Translations under genes and position numbers: made by a program
Shown: piece after piece, positions 17,093-26,424 of the stretch
Layout of the letters: every line of letters starts with the position of its first letter
How positions within the stretch are numbered: the first letter of the stretch is position 1
NCBI GenBank assembly: GCA_965249615.1
Contig: CBDFMI010000005.1
Location: 434,001 to 498,000, forward strand
Origin: G963555815 sp965249615 [NCBI: bacterium]
GTDB taxonomy: Bacteria; UBA8248; JACPRG01
Direction of reading: 5' to 3'
Length of the DNA stretch: 64,000 nt
The notes under the pieces: generated by a model
Seen by the model: only the letters and a program-made list of their open reading frames with translations
Told to the model about the DNA's origin: nothing
Database searches by the model: none

Positions 17093-18208
17093 TCAGTTCG
17101 TCTCTTCTTCAGAAGCCAATCCTTGTTCCTGCAAAAGCCCCGGGTGCTCCATGAGATAGGTGTAGATCCTGTCCGAAACAAACCTGTGGCCTTCCGAATT
17201 CCAATGGTCGGGGAAGATCTCCCTGGCGTTTGGATCTCGATAGTGGGCACGGAAGTCCCCGGTGAGGTCAAGGACCGGGATCCCTGTCTTTTTCGAGAAT
17301 CGCTCCATGACCTTGGGGAAGCTCCACATGAGGAGGCGATTGAACTCCCCCTTGGCCCAGGACTCAGGAGGAAAGACAACGACGAGAAGCCTCGCCCCGA
17401 CCGCCGCCGAGGCCTGGTCCATCTCGCGGAAGATGGCCTCCGAGAGCCTCCACTGCTCCCCCACGCCCACATAGGCCAGGCCGTCTCTCAGGGCTTGGGC
17501 GCGTCTTGCGAGCCAGGCGCACGTCCGACAACCCCACCTGCCCTCCCCTGCCGGCAGATCTGTCGCTTCCTCGATTCTGTCCGGTGGAGGAGTGCGAGGA
17601 ACGGGCACATTCGTCAGGAGGAGTTCTTCTCCTTGCAAACGGAACCTCGGCTTATTGTGATTTCGGAAGGTCGCCACGTTGCGTCCCATCCCCCCGACGT
17701 AAAAACCCACCATGACCAAGTCGGGCAGGTAACGGACCCCCTCCTCCTTGAGAGTGAGGAGCATCTGGTCCGACCCGTAGCCGTGGACCCCCATGTTGAT
17801 CACCTCGGCGTTTGGCATCTTCCTCTCCAGCACCTCGGTGAAAACCTCATCGGGCTCGACATCTTCCCCGAAGGTGAAGGAATCGCCGACCGCGACGAGA
17901 CGAACCTTCCCCGGGATTTTCTGGTAGTCATACTCACGCGTCTCACGAAGACCCTGCGTGTTTGTTTGAACCGTGAAGCCCGCCACCCGCGTCTCCTCGT
18001 CCGGCTTATTCACCCACCCGAGGACGGGGTTGTAAAGATCCCAGGTATAAGACCCGTGAGGCCTCCAGGGCCTCGTCTCCTGACGTGTGGGGTAGCGAAT
18101 CCCCTTCCCCCTCTCCACGACCCACAAAACCGCCTCAAAGGAGATGGCGAAGACGGCCAGAGAGGCGAGAAGGAGAAGGACCTCTTTTCCTGTTTTGATG
18201 GTCCTCAT
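17093..18208 (-). CDS. Membrane-anchored SGNH/GDSL hydrolase-like protein
   Basis: 371 aa. Residues 9-30 form one transmembrane helix (LLLLASLAVFAISFEAVL), so the body faces the periplasm. RLVAVGDSFTFGEDV (about residue 112) is the SGNH block I with the Ser nucleophile; VINMGVHGYGSDQMLLTL carries the block II Gly; FPDHWNSEGHRFVSDRIY near the C-terminus has the Asp-x-x-His of block V. SGNH enzymes of this layout often deacylate or acylate cell-surface polysaccharide, but no polysaccharide genes adjoin it. Possibly the last gene of the exporter operon (28 bp after the permease), a link I regard as weak. Confidence 0.8.
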   Translation of the reverse strand: MRTIKTGKEVLLLLASLAVFAISFEAVLWVVERGKGIRYPTRQETRPWRPHGSYTWDLYNPVLGWVNKPDEETRVAGFTVQTNTQGLRETREYDYQKIPGKVRLVAVGDSFTFGEDVEPDEVFTEVLERKMPNAEVINMGVHGYGSDQMLLTLKEEGVRYLPDLVMVGFYVGGMGRNVATFRNHNKPRFRLQGEELLLTNVPVPRTPPPDRIEEATDLPAGEGRWGCRTCAWLARRAQALRDGLAYVGVGEQWRLSEAIFREMDQASAAVGARLLVVVFPPESWAKGEFNRLLMWSFPKVMERFSKKTGIPVLDLTGDFRAHYRDPNAREIFPDHWNSEGHRFVSDRIYTYLMEHPGLLQEQGLASEEETN

Positions 18209-18236
18209 CCGACATCCCGTTGGCGACCGAAGAGGA

Positions 18237-19394
18237 TCAACCGAGGCCCCTCCCGAGAACCCTGCGAAAGGTGAAACCGCTCAGGAGAAGGGCCACCAGA
18301 CCAAAACCTGCCAAGACCGCCGCGTCCTGCCACAGAAGCTCCAAGCCCACCCCTTTCAGGTAGATCCCACGGATGATATTTAGAAAATAGCGGTATGGGA
18401 TCAAGTAGGTCACATACTGGACCGGCTCAGGCATGTTCTCAATAGGAAAGATGAAGCCTGAGAGCACAATGCTCGGAAGCTGATAAAAGGCTGATGTCAC
18501 CATCGCGGCCTGCTGGGTCCGGGCCAGGGAGGACACCACGACGCCCACTCCGAGACTGGTCAGGACGAAGAGGCTCGACAGACCCACCAGGAGAAGGGCA
18601 TCCCCCTTGAACCACACCCCGAACCAGAACCAGCCGGCCATCACGATGATCAAGACATTCAGCATCCCAATGAGAAGAAAGGGAATGGTCTTTCCCAAAA
18701 GGAGAGCGAACCCTGAAAGGGGCGTCACCACAAGCTGTTCCAGCGTCCCCTGCTCGCGCTCTTTCACAAAGGAGAGGGCCGTGAGGTCCCCGATGAGGGT
18801 GAGAAGGATGGCGCCGATGATCCCGGGGACCATGAAGTTGACGCTCTTGAGTTCCGGGTTGTACCAAACGCGGGGACGGGTCTCCACGAGGAGGGCGCGG
18901 ATGGGGGGGCCCGAAGCGTCATCGACAAGGGGTCCCTGGAGGTTCAAGACCAGCTGGCCCGCCGCGAAGTCCTGGGTGATGTTGTTGAGGTAGCCCAGGA
19001 TGATGGCCGCTGCGTTGGAATCCGAGCCGTCCACAAAAACCTGTAGGTGGCCTGTACGGCCCCCCTGGACCTTTTGGGTAAAATCCTCCTCGATGGTAAT
19101 TCCAACGCTGGCCTTCCCAGCGTCGAGGAGGCGGAAGATCTCCTCTTCGTCGGCCGCAATCCTCGGCGGGAGGAAGTAGCCCGAGGCCTGCAGCTTCTGC
19201 ATGAGCTCCCGCGTGAGGGCACTTCCGTCATGGTCGAGGACGGCAATTTCCACATTGCGGACCTCCTGGGTCGCGGCGTATCCGAAGATGATGAGCTGGA
19301 GGATGGGGGCGAGGATGAGGAGGACGAGATGGCCCCGGTCCCGCCTCAAAGCCCAAAACTCTTTTCGGGTCACCACCCACAGCTGACGCCACAT
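18237..19394 (-). CDS. ABC-2 type permease (YhhJ/YbhR-like)
   Basis: 385 aa, inner membrane. One N-terminal helix (LVLLILAPILQLIIFGYA), a large periplasmic domain of about 150 residues with HLQVFVDGSDSNAAAII, and five further helices in the C-terminal half (IIGAILLTLIGDLTALSF onward). VKEREQGTLEQLVVTPL is the conserved ABC-2 coupling motif. Pairs with the next upstream permease and the ATPase; the set resembles the YhiI-RbbA-YhhJ and YbhG-F-S-R systems, which export drugs or cell-surface compounds. The substrate cannot be predicted. Confidence 0.92.
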   Translation of the reverse strand: MWRQLWVVTRKEFWALRRDRGHLVLLILAPILQLIIFGYAATQEVRNVEIAVLDHDGSALTRELMQKLQASGYFLPPRIAADEEEIFRLLDAGKASVGITIEEDFTQKVQGGRTGHLQVFVDGSDSNAAAIILGYLNNITQDFAAGQLVLNLQGPLVDDASGPPIRALLVETRPRVWYNPELKSVNFMVPGIIGAILLTLIGDLTALSFVKEREQGTLEQLVVTPLSGFALLLGKTIPFLLIGMLNVLIIVMAGWFWFGVWFKGDALLLVGLSSLFVLTSLGVGVVVSSLARTQQAAMVTSAFYQLPSIVLSGFIFPIENMPEPVQYVTYLIPYRYFLNIIRGIYLKGVGLELLWQDAAVLAGFGLVALLLSGFTFRRVLGRGLG

Positions 19395-19438
19395 GGATAC
19401 ACCAACCTCCGCGACTTGGACCGGTCGGGGACTTTCTC

Positions 19439-20584
19439 CTAGAGGTACTTTTTAAAGCGCATGACGTTTAAAACCATCATGAATGCCGAGAAGGCGGCCA
19501 GAAATAACGCCTGGGGCCACAGGACCTGAAAGCCAACCCCCTTCAGAAACTCCCCCCGCAGGATCTGCAAGAAGTATGTGGCGGGGGAGAGGTGGGCGAT
19601 CCACTGAAGGGGTGCCGGCATGCTCGCGATAGGAAAGATGAATCCAGAAAGATAGATCGATGGGAGAAGGCTCACGAGGACGGCCATGGTGAAGGCACCC
19701 TGCTGGGTCCGGGCGACGGTCGAAACAAACAGCCCGATCCCAAGGCCTGAGAAGAGAAAAAGGACGGCATAGCCCATCAGCCCCAGGAGGGAACCCTTCA
19801 GGGGAACTCCGAAAAAAAGGGCCCCGACCCCGATAATGAGCATCACATCCACCAACGTCACCCACGAGAATGGAACGATCTTCCCGAAAAGGAGCTCCAC
19901 CCGGGAAAGGGGCGTCACCAGGATCTGCTCGATGGTCCCGTGCTCCCGCTCCCGGACAATGGCCCCTGCCATGACGACGGCCGTGAGGAGCATCATGATG
20001 ACCCCAACGAGGCCCGGGACGAAGAAGAAGGTGCTTCGCATTTCAGGGTTGTAAAGAATGCGGGGACGGACCTCAATGGGCCGAAGGCGCTCGGGGTCAA
20101 TGGCCCCCCGCTCCTCGATGGCGGTCACCGTCACCCGAATGGCATACTCCCGCGCGATCTGACTTGCGTAGTTCAGAGCGATGTCCGCCGTATTGGGGTC
20201 AGAGCCGTCCACCACCAGCTGGACAGAGCCTGGTCTGCGTAGCTGGAGGTCCCGAGAGTAGCCAGGCGCAATCACCAGGGCGACCTTGGCCTCGCCGGCG
20301 TCCAGGCTTTCCCTGAGATCCTCGTAGCCCTGGACCTCTCCCAAGATCTGGAAATACTCCGAGTGGCCAAAGCCCCGGGCAAAGGAGCGGCTCTCGGCGG
20401 TCCGGTCTTGGTCGAAGACAATGAGGGGAATGTGACGGACGTCGGTCGAGATGGCGTAACCATAGATGAGGAGAAGGAAGACGGGGAGGACAATGGTCAT
20501 GACCAAGGTCATGGGGTCGCGACGGAACTGTTGCAACTCCTTTCGGACGAGGGAGTAGAAACGATAGGTCAAGAACCCTCTCAA
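19439..20584 (-). CDS. ABC-2 type permease (YbhS-like)
   Basis: 381 aa, paralogue of the downstream permease with the same layout: an N-terminal helix (TLVMTIVLPVFLLLIYGYA), a periplasmic domain containing VQLVVDGSDPNTADIALNY, then GAIVREREHGTIEQILVTPL and five C-terminal helices. It overlaps the ATPase stop by four bases (ATGA), so translation is coupled. The two permeases probably form a heterodimeric channel for one ATPase pair. Substrate unknown. Confidence 0.92.
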   Translation of the reverse strand: MRGFLTYRFYSLVRKELQQFRRDPMTLVMTIVLPVFLLLIYGYAISTDVRHIPLIVFDQDRTAESRSFARGFGHSEYFQILGEVQGYEDLRESLDAGEAKVALVIAPGYSRDLQLRRPGSVQLVVDGSDPNTADIALNYASQIAREYAIRVTVTAIEERGAIDPERLRPIEVRPRILYNPEMRSTFFFVPGLVGVIMMLLTAVVMAGAIVREREHGTIEQILVTPLSRVELLFGKIVPFSWVTLVDVMLIIGVGALFFGVPLKGSLLGLMGYAVLFLFSGLGIGLFVSTVARTQQGAFTMAVLVSLLPSIYLSGFIFPIASMPAPLQWIAHLSPATYFLQILRGEFLKGVGFQVLWPQALFLAAFSAFMMVLNVMRFKKYL

Positions 20585-21588
20585 GAGTGGTTCTCCTTGG
20601 TGAGGCGAACAAAGACGTCCTCAATGGAGGGCCGGATGGCCCTGGCCGTCTCGATGCGAAGACCTTCGGCCCGAAACTCCTCCAAAAGAGAGGGGAGTTC
20701 TTGTTCTGCCTTGTTCAAGATGAGGTGCAGGCTCGGGCCATAGAAGTTCATGTCCCGGATCCCCGGGCGTCCCTTCAGCCGATCGAACACCTGGCGCAGG
20801 TCAGGTCCTTCCAACTCCACCAGATCTCCGTCGAAGGGCTGCTCCTTCAGTTCTTCAGGTGCCCCGCAGGCCACGAGCCTTCCCTGATGGATGAAGCCGA
20901 TGGTGTTGCATCGCTCGACCTCCTCCATGTAATGGGTCGTCACGAACAGGGTCACCCCCTCGCCGGCCAGCCCGTAGAGGATCTCCCAGATCTGGCGCCG
21001 GGAGACAGGGTCAATCCCAGCCGTAGGCTCATCCAGAAAGAGGATCCGGGGCCGGCGCACAAGGGCGGTGGCGAGGGCCAGGCGCTGTTTCCATCCGCCC
21101 GAGAGGTTCCGGGCGAGCTCGCCCCGCCGATCCTTCAGGGCAAGGGACACCAGGATCTCCTCTGTCCTCCTCTTCGCCAGCTTTCTTCCCCCGAGGTAGA
21201 CCCCGGCATAGAACTGGATGTTCTCGGACACGGTGAGCTCTTCATAGAGACCGAAGCGTTGGGCCATGTACCCGATCTGCTGCTTGACGGTCTCTGGCTC
21301 CTGCACCACATCGTGCCCCCCCACCCGGGCGCTTCCCGACGAGGGACGCATGATGGCGCAGAGTATCCTCAGGGTGGTGCTCTTCCCGGCCCCGTTGGGC
21401 CCAAGAAAACCGAAGATCTCCCCCTGCCGAATGGCCAGGTCCACCTGGTCGACAGCCACCAATTGGCCAAAACGCTTGGTCAGGCCCCTGGTCTCTATCG
21501 CCAGCGGGGCATCCCCGACGGTGGGTCGCCCTCCGTCAGCGGCGGATGAGGAGTGCGTCGGCGGGAAGGCCGGGCTTGAGGATTCCAT
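20581..21588 (-). CDS. ABC transporter ATP-binding protein (YbhF-like)
   Basis: 335 aa with Walker A FLGPNGAGKSTTLRIL, Q-loop GYMAQRFGLYEEL, signature LSGGWKQRLALATAL, Walker B RILFLDEPTAGIDP and switch FVTTHYMEEVERC, the ABC-2 exporter class. A C-terminal extension of about 90 residues follows the nucleotide-binding domain and ends in RAIRPSIEDVFVRLT, usual for this class. The first 28 residues (MESSSPAFPPTHSSSAADGG and on) are low-complexity and overlap the upstream HlyD gene by 53 bp; no later ATG exists before the domain, so the overlap is probably real. Confidence 0.93.
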   Translation of the reverse strand: MESSSPAFPPTHSSSAADGGRPTVGDAPLAIETRGLTKRFGQLVAVDQVDLAIRQGEIFGFLGPNGAGKSTTLRILCAIMRPSSGSARVGGHDVVQEPETVKQQIGYMAQRFGLYEELTVSENIQFYAGVYLGGRKLAKRRTEEILVSLALKDRRGELARNLSGGWKQRLALATALVRRPRILFLDEPTAGIDPVSRRQIWEILYGLAGEGVTLFVTTHYMEEVERCNTIGFIHQGRLVACGAPEELKEQPFDGDLVELEGPDLRQVFDRLKGRPGIRDMNFYGPSLHLILNKAEQELPSLLEEFRAEGLRIETARAIRPSIEDVFVRLTKENHS

Positions 21589-22735
21589 CTGGATTATTCA
21601 CCTCCACCTTCGCCCCGAAAACCAGATTCACCCGTTCCTCCTTGGTCTGGATATTCTTTGGGGTGAACTCAGCCTCCTGGCGGATGAAGACAACTCGTCC
21701 GGGGAACTGGCGCCCTGGGTAGGAGTCGACCTCGACCGAGGCCTCATCCCGTAGGCGAATCCGGCCGAGATCCTGTTCCGGGACATAGACCCAGAGCCAG
21801 ACCTTTCTGAGGTCGGACACCGAGACGATCGGCATGCCCACCGTCACCACCTCACCCGGTTCCTGGAATTTTTCGGCTACCACCCCTACGATGGGGGAGT
21901 AAAGAAAGGCGTCCCGGATCTGGGCCTCGATGAGGTCAAGCCGACGAGCGGCCTTCTCGACGCGGCCCCGCCCGAGGGCCACATCCTCCTCCTTAAGCGG
22001 GATGAGGGAAAGATCAGCCCGCACCATGGCGAGCTCGGCTTGGGCCGACCTTTCTTGGGCCCTGGCGGCGTCGATGTCTTCCTTTCGCGTCCCCTGGACC
22101 ATCATGCTGCGCCGGTTTTGGGCGGCCCGGAAGCGGGCGAAGGTCTGATCGTACACAGCCTGGGCCCCGTCCAAGCGCTCTTGGGCCAAGACCCCTTCGG
22201 AAACAAGCCGTTCCATTCGACGGAGGTCCTCCTCCGCTTTTTTCAAGCTGGCCTGGACCTCTCGAACCTCTTCGGCGGCGTTGGCTCGCTCCTCCTCACG
22301 CTCCCCTGCCAGGGCCAGCTCCAAGCGGCTTCGGGCATAGGCCAGGCTGGCCTCCGCTTCCTGGACGTGGCTCTGGACACGCTGTCGCGTGAGTTCCAGT
22401 TCGCGCTCGGCCTGGGTCAGTTGAATACGGGCAAGCTCGAGATCCGCCTCCCTCTCCGCCCGCTGGATCTCCAGCTTTTCATGGTCGATGGTCCCCAACA
22501 ACTGACCGGCCTCTACGAGGTCCCCCTGCTCCACCTCAAGCTGCATAAGCTTTCCCGCCACCTCGGACCGGATAAAAACCTCGGTGACCTCAATGGTTCC
22601 AGAGAGGGAAAAGGTGGAGGAATTGGAGTCCGAGGCTTGGCAGCCGGCCAAGACGACAAGGCACGCCCCGGCAAGGAGAACCGGGCGGCCGACGAGATTC
22701 TTCAGTCTCCCTTTAAGCGCAGGCCGTTGGTCCAT
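21536..22735 (-). CDS. HlyD/MFP-type periplasmic adaptor lipoprotein of an exporter
   Basis: 399 aa. The segment LLAGACLVVLAGCQAS is a lipobox, so the adaptor is lipid-anchored in the periplasm. GTIEVTEVFIRSEVAGKL and EVEQGDLVEAGQLLGTIDHEKLE are the lipoyl/beta-barrel elements, residues 90-260 form long alpha-helical hairpins rich in Ala, Glu and Arg, and SPIVGVVAEKFQEPGEVV closes the lipoyl half. It bridges the inner-membrane permeases to an outer-membrane factor, which is not encoded here. First gene of the four-gene exporter operon. Confidence 0.92.
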   Translation of the reverse strand: MDQRPALKGRLKNLVGRPVLLAGACLVVLAGCQASDSNSSTFSLSGTIEVTEVFIRSEVAGKLMQLEVEQGDLVEAGQLLGTIDHEKLEIQRAEREADLELARIQLTQAERELELTRQRVQSHVQEAEASLAYARSRLELALAGEREEERANAAEEVREVQASLKKAEEDLRRMERLVSEGVLAQERLDGAQAVYDQTFARFRAAQNRRSMMVQGTRKEDIDAARAQERSAQAELAMVRADLSLIPLKEEDVALGRGRVEKAARRLDLIEAQIRDAFLYSPIVGVVAEKFQEPGEVVTVGMPIVSVSDLRKVWLWVYVPEQDLGRIRLRDEASVEVDSYPGRQFPGRVVFIRQEAEFTPKNIQTKEERVNLVFGAKVEVNNPDGILKPGLPADALLIRR

Positions 22736-22798
22736 CAGCCTCCCCCGCGAAGGGAAAAAGACTTCATTTCACAAGAACAATGGTGTCTAACACCCTGA

Positions 22799-23590
22799 TC
22801 AGAAGATCCCCCGAAGTCGACCTCCGTCCACCTGGATCGTGGTCCCGGTGATGTAGCTCCCCTGACTGGAGGCCAAAAAGGCAACCAAATCCGCCACCTC
22901 CTCGGGCTCTCCAATCCGACCCACAGGGATGTCCCTGACCTGCCGCTTCAGGACCTCCTGAAGCGAGATTCCCTGATGGACAGCCTGATGGGTCGCCAGC
23001 TCTTGGACCCGGTCTGTGAGGATAAACCCCGGGCAGATGTTGTTGACCAGGATATGGTCCTTGGCAAGCTCATTGGCGAGGGACTTGGCGAGGGCCGCCA
23101 CCCCCGCCCGCGAGACGTTGGAGAGGACAAGATCTTCGATAGGCTGTTTGACCGCTGAGGAGGTCATGAGGATGAGCCGGCCTCCCCCCTGTTCCCTCAT
23201 GTGAGGAATGGCCGCCCGACAAAGTCGAATGGCGCTCATCAGACCGAGATCGAGGGCGCCCTGCCAGTCCTCATCAGACCACCTCTCGAACGGCCCGGGT
23301 GGGGGGCCTCCCGCGTTGGTGACCAGGATGTCGATCCGCCCGAACGCCCGGACAGTCTCTTCCACCAAACGGGCGGGAACATCAGGAAGGCCGACATCCG
23401 CGGGAACCGCGAGGACTTGGCCTCGGCCAAGCTTTTGGATTTCCTGCTCCGTCTTTCGAAGGGTCTCCTCCCCTCGGGCGCAGATGGTGACATTCACCCC
23501 CTCGCGGGCGAGTCCGAGGGCGGTGGCCTTCCCCAGGCCCCTGCTAGAGGCGGCCACCAGGCCTGCCTTGCCACTCAACCCAAGATCCAT
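22799..23590 (-). CDS. Short-chain dehydrogenase/reductase family protein lacking the YxxxK motif
   Basis: About 263 aa from the ATG at 23590 (MDLGLSGKAGLVAASSRGLG), preferred over earlier codons because family similarity begins there and GAGGG lies upstream. The Rossmann motif is AASSRGLGKATA, then PADVG, TNAGGPPPG and the C-terminal TGTTIQVDGGRL. Where classical SDRs have YxxxK, this protein has SNVSRAG, so the catalytic Tyr and Lys are replaced by Ser/Asn and Arg. A known SDR branch with LSNxxRAG at this place exists, but its chemistry is uncertain. Probably NAD(P)-binding; substrate unknown. Confidence 0.85.
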   Translation of the reverse strand: MDLGLSGKAGLVAASSRGLGKATALGLAREGVNVTICARGEETLRKTEQEIQKLGRGQVLAVPADVGLPDVPARLVEETVRAFGRIDILVTNAGGPPPGPFERWSDEDWQGALDLGLMSAIRLCRAAIPHMREQGGGRLILMTSSAVKQPIEDLVLSNVSRAGVAALAKSLANELAKDHILVNNICPGFILTDRVQELATHQAVHQGISLQEVLKRQVRDIPVGRIGEPEEVADLVAFLASSQGSYITGTTIQVDGGRLRGIF

Positions 23591-23720
23591 CTCGTTTCCC
23601 TCAAGTCCGGCCTTGCTGCCCTCCCCTGTCAGATGAACTAGCATACTCGATTTTTCCTGCTTTTCCTGCCCGGCGCCGGCGAAAATATCTGGACCAGAAG
23701 GGATTTGCTGCAGAAATTCT

Positions 23721-23749
23721 TTGCATTCATTTCCCCAACCTACTAAATA
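23721..23749 (+). promoter_or_regulatory. Candidate promoter for the small lipoprotein gene
   Basis: TTGCAT (23721-23726), 17 bp, TAAATA (23744-23749), about 65 bp before the start codon at 23815. It overlaps the 5' side of the divergent SDR gene's reading frame. Consensus match only. Confidence 0.35.
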
Positions 23750-23814
23750 TGAAATCTCCATAGCGCCTCAGAGGCAGAATCCTAATTGCGGGAACCGAGG
23801 GGGGGAATTTGAAG

Positions 23815-24003
23815 ATGGGCACCACAAGGCCTAGGCGGCTCTTCTTGAGAGGGGTCTCTGCGGTCTTTCTCTTGGGGATGCTTTCCCTCCTTTCGGGCTG
23901 CACCATCGGACCGCCGTCCCAGAGGAACCTCGAAGACGAAAAGACGCTGGAACAACTCGAGAGGACCCTGCGGGGAATCGAGGCCGCCGAGACTGCCCAG
24001 TAA
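23815..24003 (+). CDS. Small putative lipoprotein
   Basis: 62 aa from the ATG at 23815 (a TTG at 23809 would add two residues). A twin-arginine-containing basic start is followed by a hydrophobic core and the lipobox LLSGC. The mature part is only about 35 residues, KTLEQLERTLRGIEAAETA, one charged amphipathic helix. It is encoded 200 bp before argD. Function unknown; small helical lipoproteins of this size often have no annotation. Confidence 0.6.
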   Translation: MGTTRPRRLFLRGVSAVFLLGMLSLLSGCTIGPPSQRNLEDEKTLEQLERTLRGIEAAETAQ

Positions 24004-24201
24004 ATAGGTTTTAGAGGCCCCTTCTCAGCCTCCTTTTCGTCCCCACAGACAAAACATCCTTCTTCTCAACACAGGGGTCTCGTCGGGGCCAGCGGGATCT
24101 TTTTCTATTTCAGATGGGGACGGGGAGCGCGTGGAGAAGAGCGGGGATCTCTGGCCCATCCAGGACACAAATCTAGTACCATACTGGCAATGAGGTGCTG
24201 A

Positions 24202-25407
24202 ATGAGTTCTGACAGTTACATCGCCCTTTCCGAGAAATATCTCGCCAAGACCTACGGGCGCTTTCCCTTGGTCCTGGTCCGGGGGGAGGACTGTCAGGTC
24301 TGGGACGCCGACGACAAATGCTATACGGACTTCATCGCCGGCCTCTCGGTCGTCAACCTCGGGCACTGTCATCCCAAGGTGGTGGCGGCCATCCGGGAAC
24401 AGGCGGGGACCCTCATCCACGTGTCAAACTTCTATCACATCCCCCCCCAGATCGAGCTGGCACAACGCCTGGTCGAGGCCTCTTTTGCGGACCGCGCCTT
24501 CTTCTGCAACAGCGGGGCCGAGGCGAACGAGGCCGCCATCAAGCTGGCTCGTCTCGTTGGGCAGACTCGAAGGGGGCCTGAGTGCTATGAGATCATCACG
24601 CTGGAAAACTCTTTTCACGGAAGAACCTTTGGGGCCCTCTCGGCCACAGGCCAAGAGGGCTATCGAAAGGGCTTTGGGCCCCTTCTCCCGGGCTTTCGAT
24701 ATGTCCCCTTCAACGACCTCGGGCCCGTGGAGGGGGCCATCTCGAAGAAAACCTGCGCGGTCCTGATCGAGCCCATTCAGGGAGAGGGCGGAGTGGTCAT
24801 GCCGGACCCAGACTATCTCCAGGGCCTTCGCCGCCTCTGTGATAAAGGTGAGGTGCTCCTCATCTTTGATGAGGTTCAGACGGGGATGGGGCGAACCGGG
24901 AAGCTCTTCGCTTATCAGCATGAGGGGGTAGAGCCAGACATCATGACGCTCGCCAAGGCTCTCGCGGGAGGGACAGCGATGGGGGCCATGCTGGCCAAGG
25001 AACCTTATATCTCGGCCTTTTCTCCCGGGACCCACGCCAGCACCTTCGGCGGAAATTATCTGGCTTCGGCGGCGGCGTTGGCGGCCATGGAGGTCCTTCA
25101 AGACGGAGTCGTCCTCAAGAACTGCCGTGAGATGGGCGCCTACTTCAAGGGGGCCCTGAAAACCCTTCGGGAACAACATCCCTGTATCCGAGACGTCAGG
25201 GGCCAGGGGCTCATGCTGGGGATGGAGCTGGACCACGAGGGGGCAAAACACGTAAAACACTGTTGGGAGCGGGGTTTCCTCATCAACTGCACCGTGGGAA
25301 GGGTGCTTCGCTTTCTTCCCCCTCTTACCATCGGTCGGGAGGCCATCGACTCCCTGGTGAGCACTCTTGATAATCTCTTCCTCGATCACGAGAAAGGCTC
25401 AAGCTGA
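24202..25407 (+). CDS. argD: Acetylornithine aminotransferase
   Basis: 401 aa, class III PLP-dependent transaminase converting N-acetylglutamate semialdehyde to N-acetylornithine with glutamate. GAEANEAAIKLAR and SFHGRTFGALSATGQ lie around the cofactor site, LIFDEVQTGMGRTGKLFAYQ includes the Asp that holds PLP, and LAKALAGGTAMGAM contains the Schiff-base Lys; FGGNYLASAAALAAMEVL follows. Succinyldiaminopimelate transamination is a frequent second activity. It precedes argF and argG with short gaps, which supports the arginine role over ornithine or GABA aminotransferase. Confidence 0.95.
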   Translation: MSSDSYIALSEKYLAKTYGRFPLVLVRGEDCQVWDADDKCYTDFIAGLSVVNLGHCHPKVVAAIREQAGTLIHVSNFYHIPPQIELAQRLVEASFADRAFFCNSGAEANEAAIKLARLVGQTRRGPECYEIITLENSFHGRTFGALSATGQEGYRKGFGPLLPGFRYVPFNDLGPVEGAISKKTCAVLIEPIQGEGGVVMPDPDYLQGLRRLCDKGEVLLIFDEVQTGMGRTGKLFAYQHEGVEPDIMTLAKALAGGTAMGAMLAKEPYISAFSPGTHASTFGGNYLASAAALAAMEVLQDGVVLKNCREMGAYFKGALKTLREQHPCIRDVRGQGLMLGMELDHEGAKHVKHCWERGFLINCTVGRVLRFLPPLTIGREAIDSLVSTLDNLFLDHEKGSS

Positions 25408-25466
25408 GAGGTTTTTGTTATGAAACGTCTCCCTTCGATTGCCGGCCCGTTTGAGTCTTCCCTGAC

Positions 25467-26393
25467 ATGAAGCATCTTCTTTCCATCAGGGGCCTCGAGA
25501 CGGGAGAGATTCAGGGCCTCTTCGAGAAGGCCCGGGAGCTCCGAGAGCGCCATCGGCTGGGAAAGGCGCACCAGCCTCTTTTGGGAAAGACGCTTGGGAT
25601 GATCTTCTATAAATCCTCGACGAGGACCCGGGTTTCTTTCGAGGTGGCCATGTTCAAGCTTGGGGGACACGCCCTCTATCTCAACGCCGAGGACATCCAG
25701 ATCGGACGCGGGGAGACTCTCGCCGACACAGCCCGTGTCCTTTCCGGCTATGTGGATGCCGTCCTCATCCGGACCTTCTCTCAGGGGGATCTGGAAGAGT
25801 TCGCCCGCCACTCCTCCGTCCCTGTCATCAACGGCCTCACGGACCAGGCCCATCCCTGCCAGGTCCTGGCCGACCTCTTCACAGTCGAGGAACACTTTGG
25901 GAAACTCGAAGGACTGAAGCTCGCCTACGTAGGGGATGGAAACAACGTGGCCCACTCCTGGCTCCTCGCGGCCGGGAGGCTCGGCCTTCACCTCTCCATT
26001 GCAACCCCCAAGGGATACGGCCCCCGCGAGGAGGTCCAAAAAGAGGTCCTGGCTCTCGCGAAGAAGAGCGGAGCCCGGGTTGAAGTCGGCACCGATCCGG
26101 CGGAGGCCGCGCGAGGGGCGCACGTCCTCTACACGGACACCTGGGTCAGCATGGGAAATGAGGCGCAGCGGGCTAAACGCCTGAAGGATTTTCGGGACTA
26201 CCGGGTCGATGAGACCCTGCTGGCCTTGGCGGACCCGAAGGCCATCGTCATGCACTGCCTCCCAGCCCACCGGGGGGAGGAGATCTCCGCCGCCGCCATG
26301 GACGGCCCCCAGAGCGTCATCTTTCAAGAGGCGGAAAATCGTCTCCACGTCCAGAAGGCGATCCTCGTCAGCCTGTTGAAGACCGCAGACTGA
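25467..26393 (+). CDS. argF: Ornithine carbamoyltransferase
   Basis: 308 aa. Makes citrulline from ornithine and carbamoyl phosphate in the cytoplasm. The carbamoyl-phosphate loop [13 protein letters not shown], the [14 protein letters not shown] motif, [21 protein letters not shown] (ornithine binding) and [12 protein letters not shown] with the catalytic Cys are all present. Normal length. It lies 59 bp after argD and 31 bp before argG, so the three form one arginine operon. Confidence 0.97.
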   Translation: MKHLLSIRGLETGEIQGLFEKARELRERHRLGKAHQPLLGKTLGMIFYKSSTRTRVSFEVAMFKLGGHALYLNAEDIQIGRGETLADTARVLSGYVDAVLIRTFSQGDLEEFARHSSVPVINGLTDQAHPCQVLADLFTVEEHFGKLEGLKLAYVGDGNNVAHSWLLAAGRLGLHLSIATPKGYGPREEVQKEVLALAKKSGARVEVGTDPAEAARGAHVLYTDTWVSMGNEAQRAKRLKDFRDYRVDETLLALADPKAIVMHCLPAHRGEEISAAAMDGPQSVIFQEAENRLHVQKAILVSLLKTAD

Positions 26394-26424
26394 AAAAGCT
26401 CCAAGTCAGAAAGGGAGAAAAGAA

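Noticed and set aside
16826-18274. 482-codon open frame on the plus strand
   Set aside because: It is antisense to tupA and the SGNH gene, with no family motif and Arg/Pro/His-rich composition; GC-rich third positions keep the reverse frame open.
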